This document shows positions 32,140-43,916 of a stretch of 64,000 nucleotides of DNA, piece by piece (the stretch's first letter is position 1; each line of letters starts with the position of its first letter). The notes below the pieces were generated by a model, which was given only the letters and a program-made list of their open reading frames with translations, did no database searches and had not been told where the DNA came from. Source of the stretch: Norana najaformis (taxonomy: Eukaryota; Annelida; Clitellata; Crassiclitellata; Hormogastridae); assembly GCA_964023275.1 (NCBI GenBank), contig OZ029923.1, forward strand, positions 6,262,729-6,326,728. The letters are read 5' to 3'. A program made the translations under genes and the position numbers.

Positions 32140-32610
32140 AGTTATTTACAATACGACCGTTTCGCTCAACCCGCTCCTTTTCTGCCCTAACACTTCTCCG
32201 CCCTCCCGTCACCTCATCCTTAAAATTTGGTAATCGCTTCATAGCCTTAGCTGCCCCACCACTCTGGAATAAACTCCCTCAGAACTGCGACAGTTTTCTG
32301 ACCCATCATACAGACTCACCGATGCTCCACCGCTGCAATTTCTGCTTCGGCCTTTCACTCAAAACTCAAAACATTTCTCTTCCACAGATCTTATCCTGAC
32401 ACCCCTTCTTCCTCTTATCTCTCTCTCCTCTCCAACCCCAAACACCACCTCCCCATAGCTGCCACGCTGTCTCTCTGTCTGACTTTTGGATCTTGACCTG
32501 GAACCGAACCCTTTTGCCTATCGATTTTGTTTTGACTGAGCGGATGTGAGTAAGCTGGTCCCCGCGACTTAGCTTTCCTTGGGCGCTTTTGAAATCTCGA
32601 GCTTATGATT
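32140..32610 (+). mobile_element. LINE 3' end (CR1/L2-type RT C-terminus plus 3' tail)
   Basis: The ORF tail encodes LKFGNRFIALAAPPLWNKLP and then LKTQNISLPQILS, the usual end of CR1/L2-like reverse transcriptase ORFs (..G-x-R-x-F-x-x-A-A-P-x-L-W-N-x-L-P..). It is followed by a 3' UTR (cttttggatcttgacctggaacc..gcgacttagctttc..) ending in gattac-like repeats. An inverted copy of the same ORF end and UTR lies at 33370-33860. Confidence 0.68.
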
Positions 32611-32937
32611 TACGATTTTACAATCTACGTATTCACTGGCCTGTAGGCCTACGCCACTTGTTGACCTGGGCGACCGAGCTTCTGCGCACGTATATAATCA
32701 CACTCAAGTATTTCGTACGATTTAACAGGTACTCATTATAACACGGTTTTTTGCACGAGACATTCAGTAATCGGCCTACGCGTTCTGTCACGATTACTTA
32801 TCGCGCTCTGAGTCTCCGTTGTTATCAACTTTCTCACAACGCCGAATTTATTAAGTGGCACAGAGCGAAGTGAGTGCCCTCTTGATCTCCTCAGAAACTC
32901 GTTGACCTATGACCCTGGGCCAGATGGCGACAAAATG

Positions 32938-33008
32938 CAGACAGGCAGACAGACAGACACACACAGAGACACAGACACACAGACAGACACACGGACAGAC
33001 ACACAGAG
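32938..33008. repeat. (CAGA)n microsatellite
   Basis: A cagacagacacacacagagac run on the plus strand. Confidence 0.85.
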
Positions 33009-33369
33009 ACTGACTGATAAGCGGGGATAAGAGATCGGCGCTCGTTAGAGGTCGCAAAGGGTGCTTTCTTAGATCTTTCGCCTCGGCACAATCCTAGTCA
33101 CAATCAGCTGCGTCAAAGCTTAACAACCAACCGACGTACCAACCGAGTGTTAAGACTGATTAGACCTGGAATCTTAGACCTTAGGCCAAAAGCCTTAGAC
33201 CTTAGACCTGAAAGCCGTCGTTGACGATTCGTTTGGCTTTGAAGGCGGTGTTCAAAAAGTTACGGACGAAGAAGAATCAATGCTTTTCCCTCTCACTGTC
33301 CTTTTATGGAGGCATAGGTTGAAGAACGATAATGCGTCAGCCTTTCACGTGCATGTATTATCATAATCG

Positions 33370-33860
33370 TAATCGTAAACTCGAGATATCTACAGCGTAT
33401 AACGAAAGCTAGATCGTAATCGTAATCGTAATTCAGAGATTTCTACAGCGCCAACGAAAGCCACGTCGCGGGGACCAGCTTATTCACAACCGCTCAGTCA
33501 AAACAAAATCGATAGGCAAAAGGGTTCGGTTCCAGGTCAAGATCCAAATGTCAGACAGAGAGACAGCGTGGCAGCTACGGGGGAGGTGGTGTTTGGGGTT
33601 GGAGAGGAGACAGAGATAAAAGGAAGAAGGGGTGTCAGGATATGATCTGTGGAAGAGGAATGTTTTCAGTTTTGAATGAAAGGCCGAAGCAGAAATTGCA
33701 AGCGGTGGAGCATCGGTGAGTCTGTATGAAGGGTCAGAAAACTTGGAGATCTGGGGGAAGTTTTTCCGGAGTGGTGGGGCAGCTATGGCTATGAAGCGAT
33801 TACCAAATTTTAAGGATGAGGTGACGGGAGGGCGGAGAAGTGTTAGGGCAGAAGAAGAGA
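33370..33860 (-). mobile_element. LINE 3' end, inverted copy
   Basis: The reverse complement matches 32190-32610: the RT tail (broken ORF), the UTR and an (aatcgt)n tail at the low-coordinate end. A further piece of UTR, also inverted, lies at 33861-33985. A forward UTR fragment lies at about 34020-34130. Confidence 0.62.
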
Positions 33861-34535
33861 ACCAGCTTACTCACAGGAGCTCAGTCAAAACAAAATCGAT
33901 AGACAAGTAAGGTTCGATTCCAGGTCAAGATCCAAGAGTCTGGCAGATAGGCAGTCAGACGGTTACGGTGGGTGGTGTCTGGAGTTGGTCTCTTCAAACT
34001 AAACGCATTACTTAAATAATCCTATTTTGACCCCTCCTCTTCACGCCTTTTCAACTTCAAAACCATCCACCGTAGCCGTCTATCTTTCTACGTTCCTCAT
34101 CCTTGGATCTTGATATCGAACCAAATCAGTAACAGAGGAGTCCCCGAGGAGGATTTTTTGCCGAACTATACATAGCGCAGAATCTCTGCATAGGAGAGGC
34201 TAGTCTGTTATATTTACACAGTGAGTGAAATTCGCAGTAAACTGAATTAATTAATTAATTAATACTCAGACGAAAAACACCAAACATCATGTTTCTTATC
34301 GATAAAAAACAATTGTTTGTCATGCAACGCTGTGTCGCTGGTCTGCGTTCCTTGATTCGCTCGGAGCGCTCCGATCGTGTACCGAACTCGTTTTGAAAGG
34401 CGACCATACATACAGCCACGAAATCTGTGGTAGTCATATATATGCTAGTTTCCAAATACCATCTGAGTAGGTGCTAATGATAAGAAATAATAGCTTTTAA
34501 GGTCCAAATTAAGAATAAACGATAATTAAATTTAA

Positions 34536-34690
34536 ATTAAAGACCTAGGTCTGTATGTATATAGACCTGGGCCTACATATTTAATTATATATTATATAGT
34601 TCGATTTATATAGATATATTAAAATGCGTATATATATATAATTAAATGCGTAGGCCCAGGTCTATATGTATGCAGACCTAGGCCTTTAAT
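34536..34690. repeat. long inverted repeat (foldback element)
   Basis: Left arm 34536-34590 (attaaagacctaggtctg..) and right arm 34636-34690 pair along about 55 bp with few mismatches, separated by a 45-bp AT-rich loop. No coding content. It looks like a foldback/MITE insertion; TA tracts on both sides hide any target duplication. Confidence 0.75.
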
Positions 34691-34780
34691 ATATATATAT
34701 ATATATAATAATATATATATATATAATTATATATAATATATATATATAATATATATATATATAATATATATATATATTAG
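34690..34780. repeat. (TA)n-rich microsatellite
   Basis: TA runs with ATAATA interruptions directly adjoining the foldback element. Confidence 0.85.
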
Positions 34781-35179
34781 TCGAATCTCCTTGGCCACCC
34801 TTAACAGTCTTGACAGCACGCGAGTTATGTAACTTAATATGAAGTAGACCTGTCGTTGTGATTTGTTGCTAGGCAACGGTCGACAAGTCAACAGGAGCCT
34901 TGAAGACACGAAAGGCTTTGCTTGCTTTAAGATTTCAACCGGTTCACGTCAAACGCTGTCGTTTGATTTGACCTACAGATCTGCTACCGTATAGACATAC
35001 AAATCGAAAAAACACGCACACACTTAGGAAGCCGTCGTTGCTCTTACTTTCGGAACCGGGCAAAAAACCGGCGAGGATTACTGGAGGAGATCAGCTGCTT
35101 GAAATTAATAAAGTTATCGGGTGAACGAAACCAGAGGTAATCAAATCCATTTCGCTCAATCAAGAGTTCGATTTCGTTC

Positions 35180-35335
35180 TGTAAATGCCTACGTTTTTCT
35201 ATAGCGACCGTATGACCTCGACCCTGCTCCTTTTTCAATGAATTGATCGGGTGAGATCCTTCATAGCCGCTGCCCGTTTGAATGGGCGCCACGCCGTTTG
35301 AACGTACACGAGGACCTTAAATGGTGTGTTGCCAG
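35180..35335 (-). repeat. SINE-2 copy on the minus strand
   Basis: The reverse complement contains aggtcctcgtgtacg, ggcgcccattcaaacgggcag and gagcagggtcgaggtcatacgg, followed by tatagaaaaacgtag. Confidence 0.6.
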
Positions 35336-35339
35336 TGAG

Positions 35340-36870
35340 CTATCTGTTGTCTGAACTGCAGCCGGATTGAATCAATGAAATTTCATGCGAAGCAGTTCCT
35401 TACTTATTGTTGCAAAGAATTATCGCTTTTGTATGTACTGATATTTATAACTTCATAAAAGTTACCTCACCGCGTATAAGCGTTAATAATTTCATAACAG
35501 TTAGCTCACTCGTAACCGCGTACTCCAGCATATCGCCAGTGAGGAAGCTGGTTACCAAGACTTAGCGTTTCAGGCGCTGACGAAATATGCATTTCGCGAT
35601 AACGGGCAAAATGCAGAGACTAACTTTATTGAAAACTTAAACTCGAAAACGTGTAAGTCGAGATTTGAGCGAACTGTCAATGCATTTAGCAGAACATGCT
35701 TTAGAAATGTAGATTCTAGGATTGCTGTTGCAACGTGAGGTAATTACATGTTAGTAGGCCTAATTAGTAAGAGGATAAATCGGAAGAAAAAGAGACGAGA
35801 CGGATTGTCAGACTTCCCGAGCTGTCAAATGTAGGCTCCTACTCTTGCAATCAGTTTCTGTCGAATTATCGAGAATCTTGGTGGTTATCCTGATTGGGTT
35901 CAACCCTCTAACGCCGTGGGATGCATATATGGCCTGTTTATTGTTCTTAGTATTTCCAGTTGCCGGCTTTACTGTGCACTTCTGAACTTTGTAAGAAGGG
36001 CATCTTCAAATTAGAGTTATCTGGTATTGCACTGCAATGTATAGCAATGGCTTATGTGGCGCCATTTCGGATAGTATGTCATGTTCTTTCTCGTCATGAG
36101 CCGCGCGCAGAGTAACCCAGTGTTAAAAGCCACCTTCCAAAGTATCCAACACAGGGTAATTTGACCCCATTATCAATCAAAAACCCCTGAAGTGATTAAC
36201 TTGAACTTTGACTCAGGCGATTGCGTTAAGGACATATTTAACCTACAAAGGTTTTGGAGCAATCAGATTATTGGTGGCGTCCGAAGCGACACTCAAAGTA
36301 TACACCCTGTGTAGCTCATTGCTTCTTTCCTTTTTATTCTCCGATTCGCCTATGGATCTGCCTTTTCCAACTTATAACTTTCAGTGGAGTAAAATTGTGT
36401 TTAGGGCAAAAGGAGAAAACATGTGAAAGGTGATCCAGGCTAAAATTTTTACCTAATTATAAATGTCATGATTTTCCCAAAACAACAACGCATGATCAGT
36501 TAAAAGGCGTGGAAAGTTTGAACAAAGTTAAAACTTGATGCAAAGAAAATCTGGCGTGAACTTGGCCTAAAACTTTGCACCAAAAACATCTGCTGGAACA
36601 ATTATTCTTTCTCCGTAACCATGACAGTAACAATAGAATATTTTAACGCTAACATACATTTTAAGAAGTGTTACGAAGTGCGAAGTAATGTCTTTTGGAA
36701 ACCGCACTTGGAGACTAGCCGATATGAGACTGCTGACTAAAGTCCCGAATATAGAGCTGACTTGTTTCAACCTGCGGATGCCTCGCGTAATGCGGTTTAG
36801 CCCAAAGATCTGGCCTCTCGTATAGAGTGGTGCTTAAAGGCCGTAGAATAGACTCCAGGGCCCCTACAAG
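35340..36870. other. no gene seen
   Basis: No supported exon, RNA gene or repeat shared with the rest of the window. Short ORFs at 36208-36426 (+) and 36567-36770 (-) have no splice or domain support. Confidence 0.4.
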
Positions 36871-36874
36871 CCTA

Positions 36875-36988
<114 letters not shown>

Positions 36989-37529
36989 AGCAGTTAGGCC
37001 TGTTGGTAATAACTACAGAACGCATTGAAGTGCTTTATACACCAACAAAGAGAGTAAAGATTTATGGCATCGAGTCAGTAGATTGTAAACTCAGGATCGA
37101 GCTGTTCTTTAGCGCCGCTGCATCTGATTAACTGAAGTAATCGTGCATTTATGATTTACAATAAACGGTAAGCGGTGAAGGTAACACATTTGTTTACACG
37201 GCTCTCTGCTGCTCAGAAGCGCAGTCTCTGAGTTTAAGGAACTTATGGCTGTAGCGCAAACACAACCGCAGTAATCTTATTCATAAGCCTAGTCATAATC
37301 ATGAATTTGTGTAGCGTCTTCTCAAGAGAAATTCAAACAACAGACGAAGAAATATTATTCCAAGGGCTGCTGTTCCTTTGGTAACAGCAATTAGCAACAC
37401 AGGAACAGCAAAACAAATGGCCAATAGCAATAGGACAGTTGTTTGTGCAGCTGTCATATAGCTATTGGACAATTGATTCGAGCAGCGGTTGTTCTGTACC
37501 TTATCTGCCTCAACGAGTTTGTTTTGACT

Positions 37530-37670
37530 AAGTGTCTGAGAACCGTAATCGTAATCTCGAGAGAGATTTCACCAGCTCATTCACAGGCGCTCAGTCAAAA
37601 CAAACTCGAAAGGCAGAAAGTGTTCGGCTCCAGGTCAAGATCTAGGAGTCAGGCAGGCAGGTTTATTCTC
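37530..37670 (-). repeat. LINE-tail repeat, inverted
   Basis: The reverse complement matches the LINE 3' UTR at 32480-32620 (ttgacctggagccgaac..tttgttttgactgagc..). It lies directly upstream of the GT-like gene. Confidence 0.55.
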
Positions 37671-37699
37671 GGTGAATGAGAATAAGCTAGTGCATCTCT

Positions 37700-37806
37700 T
37701 TCCTGGCTAATTCTTAAGGAACTGTGTTAATGCTATTCGTTACAGAAACTCCATTTAGTCACTGGCTAATTCTTATGGAACTGTGTTAATCCTAATCGTT
37801 ACAGGA
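37700..37806 (+). promoter_or_regulatory. duplicated 3' splice-site segment before the first coding exon
   Basis: The segment ctggctaattctta.ggaactgtgttaat and then tcgttacag occurs twice about 56 bp apart, each copy ending in a usable AG acceptor (near 37745 and 37803). The second lies 13 bp before the ATG at 37817. This implies an upstream non-coding exon and a choice of acceptor. Confidence 0.5.
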
Positions 37807-37816
37807 ATTTTAAGAG

Positions 37817-37846
37817 ATGCCAGTGAAGGGCAAAGTGGAGGGACAT

Positions 37847-37880
<34 letters not shown>

Positions 37881-40800
37881 TGGAGGAAAACGAGATTCTA
37901 ATTCGCACGGTTCTTCTGCTCAGCGATGACTGGAGCGACACAGTCGAAGGCCACGTCGCAATCAACAAATCCCTGACTCTGAGTCTGACGGGCTACGATG
38001 CCGCGCAGGTGTGCTCTGCCACCCTCAGGACTCCGGAAGAGGCCTCACTGGCAGACGCCAAGAAGGCTGAGGTCCAACTCATCAGTTTGACCAGAGGACG
38101 GAACCAGGACCTCAGACAGCTCTACGCGACCTTCAACGACAACCCGAAAAACATCTGGACGGAGCAGATCATCGACAAAGTTCCAGAAGTTTCCTTCATA
38201 GTCGGCCACTCGCCGGGAACAGCCGAGGTAGCCGTCAAGCTCAGGGACTCCATCTACCCGTCGAGTAAGGTCATACTGTTCTTCCACGTCGTACCCGACG
38301 ACCTGGAGTGGCTGGACGATAAGCTGCCCTATCGACTTCCGTCTGACGACGACCTTGTTCGGCTGGCGGAGAAAGCGGACGTCGTCTACTCGGTCACGAA
38401 GCAGGTACACAGCTTCTTCGAGGCCAAGTTTCGAAACCGCGCCCAGAAGTCCATAGACCACCGTCTTTACGTGCCCCAGTGTCCCAAGACCGTCTTCGAC
38501 GTCGAACCGGAGAGGGGCAGAAAGTTCTCGAAGGACAACGGCCTGCGCGTCCTCGTCCTCGGCCGAGGCCTTGGCGACGAAGACTGGCAGGGACTGGACA
38601 TAGCGGCCTGCGCCATGGCGAAGGTAGCGACGTTGCTGAGGGACAAGGGTGGTCCGGCGGTATCGCTGACAGTCGGCGATGTGCCTCGCGACCAGAGGGA
38701 TATCGTGCGCGCCGCGCTGGCAGCCTTGACGGACGGCAGCGACCTGAAACTGGACGTGAAGACCTACAAAGACTCGGCCGACCAGTTCCGTGATATGGGC
38801 AGGTACCACCTGTGTCTCGTGCCCAGCAGAGCGGAACCGTTAGGGTACGGCGGTCTGCTGGCAATCAGCGCCGGAATTCCGACCCTCGTCGCCGAGGAGT
38901 CGTACGTTGCCTCGCTCATCAAGAGATTAACGGTCGACCCAAGTCATTTTCTCGGTAAATGACCGTCGCATCTGGTCTGATCTAATCTACTCTAGTGACT
39001 TCTATAGCGCCGTTATGACTTCTATAGCGCCGTTATGACTTCTATAGCGCCGTTATGACTTCTATAGCGCCGTTATGACTTCTATAGTGCCGCTGCCGTA
39101 ATGTTGAAGGTATAAATCGATGGCTGCTTCAAATGAAAGCTGTAGTCAAAAACTGATCTCTGCTCTGAGGCTGGCTCTGTTCAAAGATTGTATGTATGTT
39201 CGTTTGTGTTTATGTATGTAGGTACAGTATGTATGTATGTATGTATGCATGTATGTATGTATGTATGTGCTATGTATGTATGTATGCATGTATGTTTGTA
39301 TGTATGTTTGTATGCATGTATGTCTGTATGTACAATGTATGTATGTACTTACGTATGTATGTATGTATGAATGCATGTATGTTTGTATGTATGTGCTATG
39401 TATGTATGCATGCATGTATGTTTGTATGCATGTATGTCTGTATGTACTATGTATGTCTGTATGTACAATGTATGTATGTACTTACGTATGTATGTATGTA
39501 TGAATGCATGTATGTTTGTATGTATGTGCTATGTATGCATGCATGCATGTATGTTTGTATGCATGTATGTCTGTATGTTTGTATGCATGTATGTCTGTAT
39601 GTACTATGTATGTTTATATGTACTATGTATGTGTGTAGGCCTACTTACGTATGTATATGTATGAATGCATTTGCACATCTGAGGCAACAGTATACTACAC
39701 TGCGCCTGTCCATGAATGGCAGCAAAGGGGAATGTAAGAGTAATGTCAATGCGGACAACTGCGGACAACTGCGGACAACTGCGGACAGAGGGGAGGACGT
39801 CCTTTTTGGACGACCTGCTTATAACTAGGCCAAACGATTAGTCTTTTGGCATCTTTTTATTATACGAACGTTGTGTGCTCATAATAAATGATGATTTTTC
39901 ATTTTTTCTCATGAGTCATTCCTTGTATTTTCACAACTGATTCACATTCTTTCTGTAATTCATGTTATTCCAGCAGTTGATAGGTGATAGAGTTTAATCT
40001 TTCTTGGCAACAGTTCGAACGACAAGAGATGCGAAGGCCTTCAAGCAGGACGCAGGACTCTGGAAGGATCGGATTCTGGAGCTGATGGACGAGAAGGCCG
40101 CTGTGGCTGCGTTGGACAGAGCTCAGCTTCTGAAGACAGCGCTAAAGAGAGACGAAGTGACGATTCAAACGCATGATAACCTCGTCGCCTATTGTTTACG
40201 TATGTATTGTCTTGTGAAAATAATAACCAGGTAAAAGAAAAGTGCAGCCACTTGAACGTAAGAAATACTTTTTTGCCCAGTAAGGTAAGGGAAAGTAATC
40301 TCTAACCCGTTACCTATACCTCAATCAACATTAGTTCTAAGAGACACTGCCCCAACGGTACAGGGTCTTTTGTCTAAAGCGCAAACGTAACAGCAATCCC
40401 ACAGCTGGACACTTCTCTTTAAGAAAAATGCAGCAAAAGTAGAGTCTAGTAAAATTAAAGCCTTGTGAAAAGCAAAGCACAAGTGATCTCCAGTTACTGT
40501 GTTATTGACGATTTCTGTTGTGCATTTAAACAGGAGGCATTCGGCTGAAGATCGAGGTGGCTCAGATGGAGTTCGTCCAAGCGAAGGACAGTCACCTGGA
40601 GACAGAAACGAAACGACGCTTGGCCAGCTTCCTCGTAGCCCTGATGAGACAGAGCTGGCGCCTCAAGCGACACGCCCTCATCAGGTCCTCGGCCGACCTT
40701 CAGCCTCTGCTGACCGGAATCGATCTCCCGATGGAGAACATCATCAAGAACGTAACGGACAAGGTCGAGGACCTCGGTCGACGCATCGTTGAGGTCGACG

Positions 40801-41024
40801 ATGCGTCTGGATCTCTGATGGTCTACTGTCCAGGCCGGAAGGCCCTTCGGGACCTCTGGTCGATGAGTGACCGCATCAACAAAACAATGGCCGACGTTCT
40901 GCTCAAGGACGACAGGCTGGCCATCCTGCGCCAGTTCAAGCTCAAGGAAGCTTCGACGAGGTTCGTCATACCAGGACCCGAATTCCTCAAGCACAACGAG
41001 GAGCTGTTGCTGGCAACCAACTAG
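37817..41024 (+). CDS. GT4-like glycosyltransferase-fold protein with C-terminal TRADD-N-like domain, three exons
   Basis: Exons 37817-38954, 40014-40199 and 40534-41024 join in phases 1 and 1 to give 604 residues. After a short basic start and about ten glutamines (a CAG run), residues 25-440 look like a GT-B glycosyltransferase. The N-lobe has HSPGTAE..VILFFHVVPDDLEWL and ADVVYSVTKQV. The C-lobe opens with LRVLVLGRG..DWQGLDIAA and carries PSRAEPLGYGG..AISAGIPTLV, the donor-sugar site. In the EX7E motif E340 is present but position 348 is Leu. Exon 3 (about residues 443-604) is all different. A helical part is followed by GSLMVYCPGRKALRDLWS and a helix, which resembles the TRADD N-terminal domain found in apoptosis and innate-immune proteins. 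No signal peptide, so it is likely cytosolic. The fold call is firm; the TRADD-N call is by pattern and moderate. It is convergent with the KMT2E-like gene. Confidence 0.72.
38997..39090. repeat. 20-bp tandem repeat grown from repeat R3, in intron 1
   Basis: Four perfect copies and one partial copy of gacttctatagcgccgttat, followed by the rest of R3 (gccgtaatg..tcgatggctgcttcaaatgaaa) to about 39150. The single-copy form of the unit is part of R3 at 1390, 2350 and 3870. Confidence 0.8.
39188..39660. repeat. (ATGT)n microsatellite/minisatellite in intron 1
   Basis: About 470 bp of tatgtatg units with gcatg and ctgtatg variants arranged in higher-order blocks of about 130-150 bp. Apparent ORFs across it (Met-Tyr-Val-Cys repeats) are artefacts. 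Confidence 0.92.
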
Positions 41025-41725
41025 AACAAGGACAACCGTTAGCAATCAAACAACAACTGCTAGGAGAACATAACAACACCCACTGATAACTGCTGTTGTC
41101 GTATTCAGAGATGGCTCACAAGCGACTGAATAACAAACCTATAAGACAAACGCAGACAGTAGGGTAACTGGGGGCGGGTGATCCAGCCGCCCCGGGCGGC
41201 AAATTGGAATTTTAAGACATATTTTTCTGATCTGCACCAAAAATTTCCACGGTGATCATTTAAAGTACTATGACAGCCCCCGGCCCCAAAGATACAGACT
41301 GCGCCGATGGAAAACTTCAGATTCGATAGCCCTTCTGTACACATTGCGTCCAGTACGCCAATCGGGTTTCAACTCTGGAGCCGAACTGACCCAGTTTCTC
41401 TGTCTGTCTTGAAAGCCGCCGCACTCAGTGTTATATATTTAAGATTATCGGTCACCGCTATCAAAGTAACCTCTCTCCTCTCTGTTTGTCTGTCTGTATC
41501 TATCCTGCAGGATAAAATATTGCGCATGTCAGATTAAAAGCTCATCCCTTTCTGGACTAATAATGTGAAAATCTCTGTGAATGACCTAATATATGTCTGT
41601 CATAGTTTTCAGCCCAAAGCACAAGGTTCTAGTATAAGGCATGAGGTCCTAGGCAGTTGACCTTTCCTCAAGGTTAGGCAGGCCTTGGGGGAAGTTCAGC
41701 GAGGAGACGGCACAGGCAGTGGAAC

Positions 41726-41778
41726 AGTCATAAAGTCGTGAAATATTTGTACTACAAATATTCCACGACTTTATGACT
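41726..41778. repeat. 53-bp near-perfect palindrome
   Basis: Arms 41726-41751 and 41753-41778 (agtcataaagtcgtgaaata..) pair at 25 of 26 positions around a single central C. Confidence 0.9.
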
Positions 41779-43639
41779 CCGTGTTTAATGGTTTAATTGT
41801 GATTTTACTTAATGTTAGTTAAGCAAAACTATTTATATTTGTATATTTGTAAGGTGTCATATCCAAGTTTAGTATTTTTGTTCATAACTCTGCATATATC
41901 GCTTGTCTTTATCAAAAGCTGACGTGACAGAAACTAAGCAGAGTTCAAATTAGGAAATTGCTTTCATTTCTTTGTAGTGCAGACTCTTAGATAAATCACC
42001 TGGATCCTCAAAATCAAGAAGAATGCACCGAACTCCAGACTAAATGCATCAATCTGGCACAGCATCACTCAAATGACAGGAATGGATTGGAACTGTATGG
42101 TAGGGATAATAAGTGCTTCCAAACAAAATGGGGAAAGTTGGATTATATATGGACTGCTCAAATAATTTCATCAATGGGGTTAAAAGTGGAACAAGAATCC
42201 TGGAATAGGTATCTGAACCTCAGGGTTAAAAGTCCTGCATGCTGACCACTAGAGTAATAAAGCTTTGTGTATCTCAAAAATCCCAATCCAAACATTAAAG
42301 TTTTGGGTATGAGGAGAATTAAACAAAACGAGACAAGGATTTCCGAGCTAAAAAATCGCAGCTCAAGACAAGGCATTCACAACCAGAGCACACATAACGT
42401 AAAACAAAACACAAATGAAGAAATTTCCAACAAACGTTTTTCCCAGAGTCAGTTGGCAGTAAACTACATAAACAATTGATAAGCTACAAAAACCAGAGGC
42501 TGTCAACAGCAAAATCAGACAAACACTCAACAAGTGGAGACAATAATTCATTTAGCTCCTTTAAAAAAATGTCACTTTCTCTTCAGTTTCAGCAAAGGAA
42601 CACCAAGCTGCAATTTAGCTTGTTAAAACAGTCACTGATCATATGTACAGGATAACGGCTAGGACAATCCTTTTCACTTAAGACCAAGTTGTTAGCACTT
42701 GCTCGTGCCTGTGGACAGTCCATTACAGCGCGTACTAAGCTCACGTCAGTCTACCTACAAACTAATCAAACGTGAAGATGTCACATGCACGTACACACGT
42801 GCAGTTAAGACAAATAAAACGAACGTGCTACTGTATTCATGACAGTAAATTTCAAACCCATTTACAAATCTTATTTACCGTTTATTTACATTATGCTGCT
42901 TTTGTTTACATTTGTAACTGTAATCTGAGAAACTACGCCGACCGCAGTCTCCTCCTGCATTCGAAGCTTATATCCTGTTGCCTTAACGTAGCTGCGTTTC
43001 TACACGTCATCAACGAGACGTGATTCTTCACAGGATGGACCTAGACGATGGTTTCAGAGAAATCGCTCACTGATGTCACTTTAGTCACATAGTCTATCGC
43101 TTGGAGTGACTCGGACTCACAATGACGAACTGACCATCACTTTTGCACAATACGTACGTAAATAACTAAAACATAACAAAGTAGAACAGTTGCTAGTGAC
43201 ATTCATGCTCTCCTTTTGACATCTTTTACCAGGAATGCAGTGAAAATCTAACAACTAAAATAGATACGATGCCTTCATTCTGCCTACAAGCTCGTTCAAG
43301 TTGCCTCAGGGTAGTCTGCAGAGGGGAGGGATGGGTCACCCAAATGTGGAAAACGGGCAGGGGTCATTCCCAGTGTGGACATCCACATCCACATTTGGTA
43401 CATAAAGTTATTTCTCTACAGCTTGTGCTTCCTCCACCCGTATCAGTCAGATAGCCAGTCAGTACAGCATTGGATTAATGGATTTACAGTCCCTTTTCTA
43501 CACACAGCAGCATCTAAATAACCACCCTGTAGTAGAGTTACCCTGAAAGATAACAGGATAGCCTATTATAAGATTTACTACTCTGTTGCACACGTCCACA
43601 AACAGAGGGAGGAAGGGGTCACACAAGAAAAATAACTAC

Positions 43640-43745
43640 AGTAAACAGTCTCTAAACAGTAACCGCCTTAGGGGAGGCTTGAACCCGTACGCTATGCATT
43701 ACAAGCCGAGCACTCCAACCATTTGGCAACCGTGCTGCCGCACAC
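43640..43745 (-). repeat. SINE-1-related tRNA-like copy
   Basis: The reverse complement reads gcacggttgccaaatggttggagtgctcggcttgtaatgc and then B box gggttcaagcc, matching the SINE-1 head. Confidence 0.55.
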
Positions 43746-43916
43746 TCATCCATACAGCTGTCATCCATTCATTCACCCAAAAAATCATTAACCAATCACT
43801 CATCCACTCCCTGATACATACTGTCATCAACCAACCAACCAACCCATTACTGTTTGGGTAAAGTAATTTTCACATTGCCACTTACCGTTACCACCTGAAT
43901 GGTTTTTGTAGCAACC

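Larger units (their letters stand above)
41030..43910. other. intergenic region between convergent genes
   Basis: Contains the likely 3' UTRs of both neighbours. A probable dispersed element lies at about 41160-41300 (reverse strand: gtggaaatttttggtgcagatcag), recognised only by its repeat-like composition. A near-perfect palindrome lies at 41726-41778 and a SINE-1 copy at 43640-43745. No supported exon. Confidence 0.4.

Noticed and set aside
38045..38864. Minus-strand ORFs of 254 and 156 codons
   Set aside because: Shadows of the GC-rich GT-like exon on the plus strand, which has clear family motifs and matching splice phases.
39188..39828. Long ORF of up to 210 codons rich in Met-Tyr-Val-Cys
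   Set aside because: Artefact of the ATGT repeat, which stays open in all plus frames; lies within an intron.
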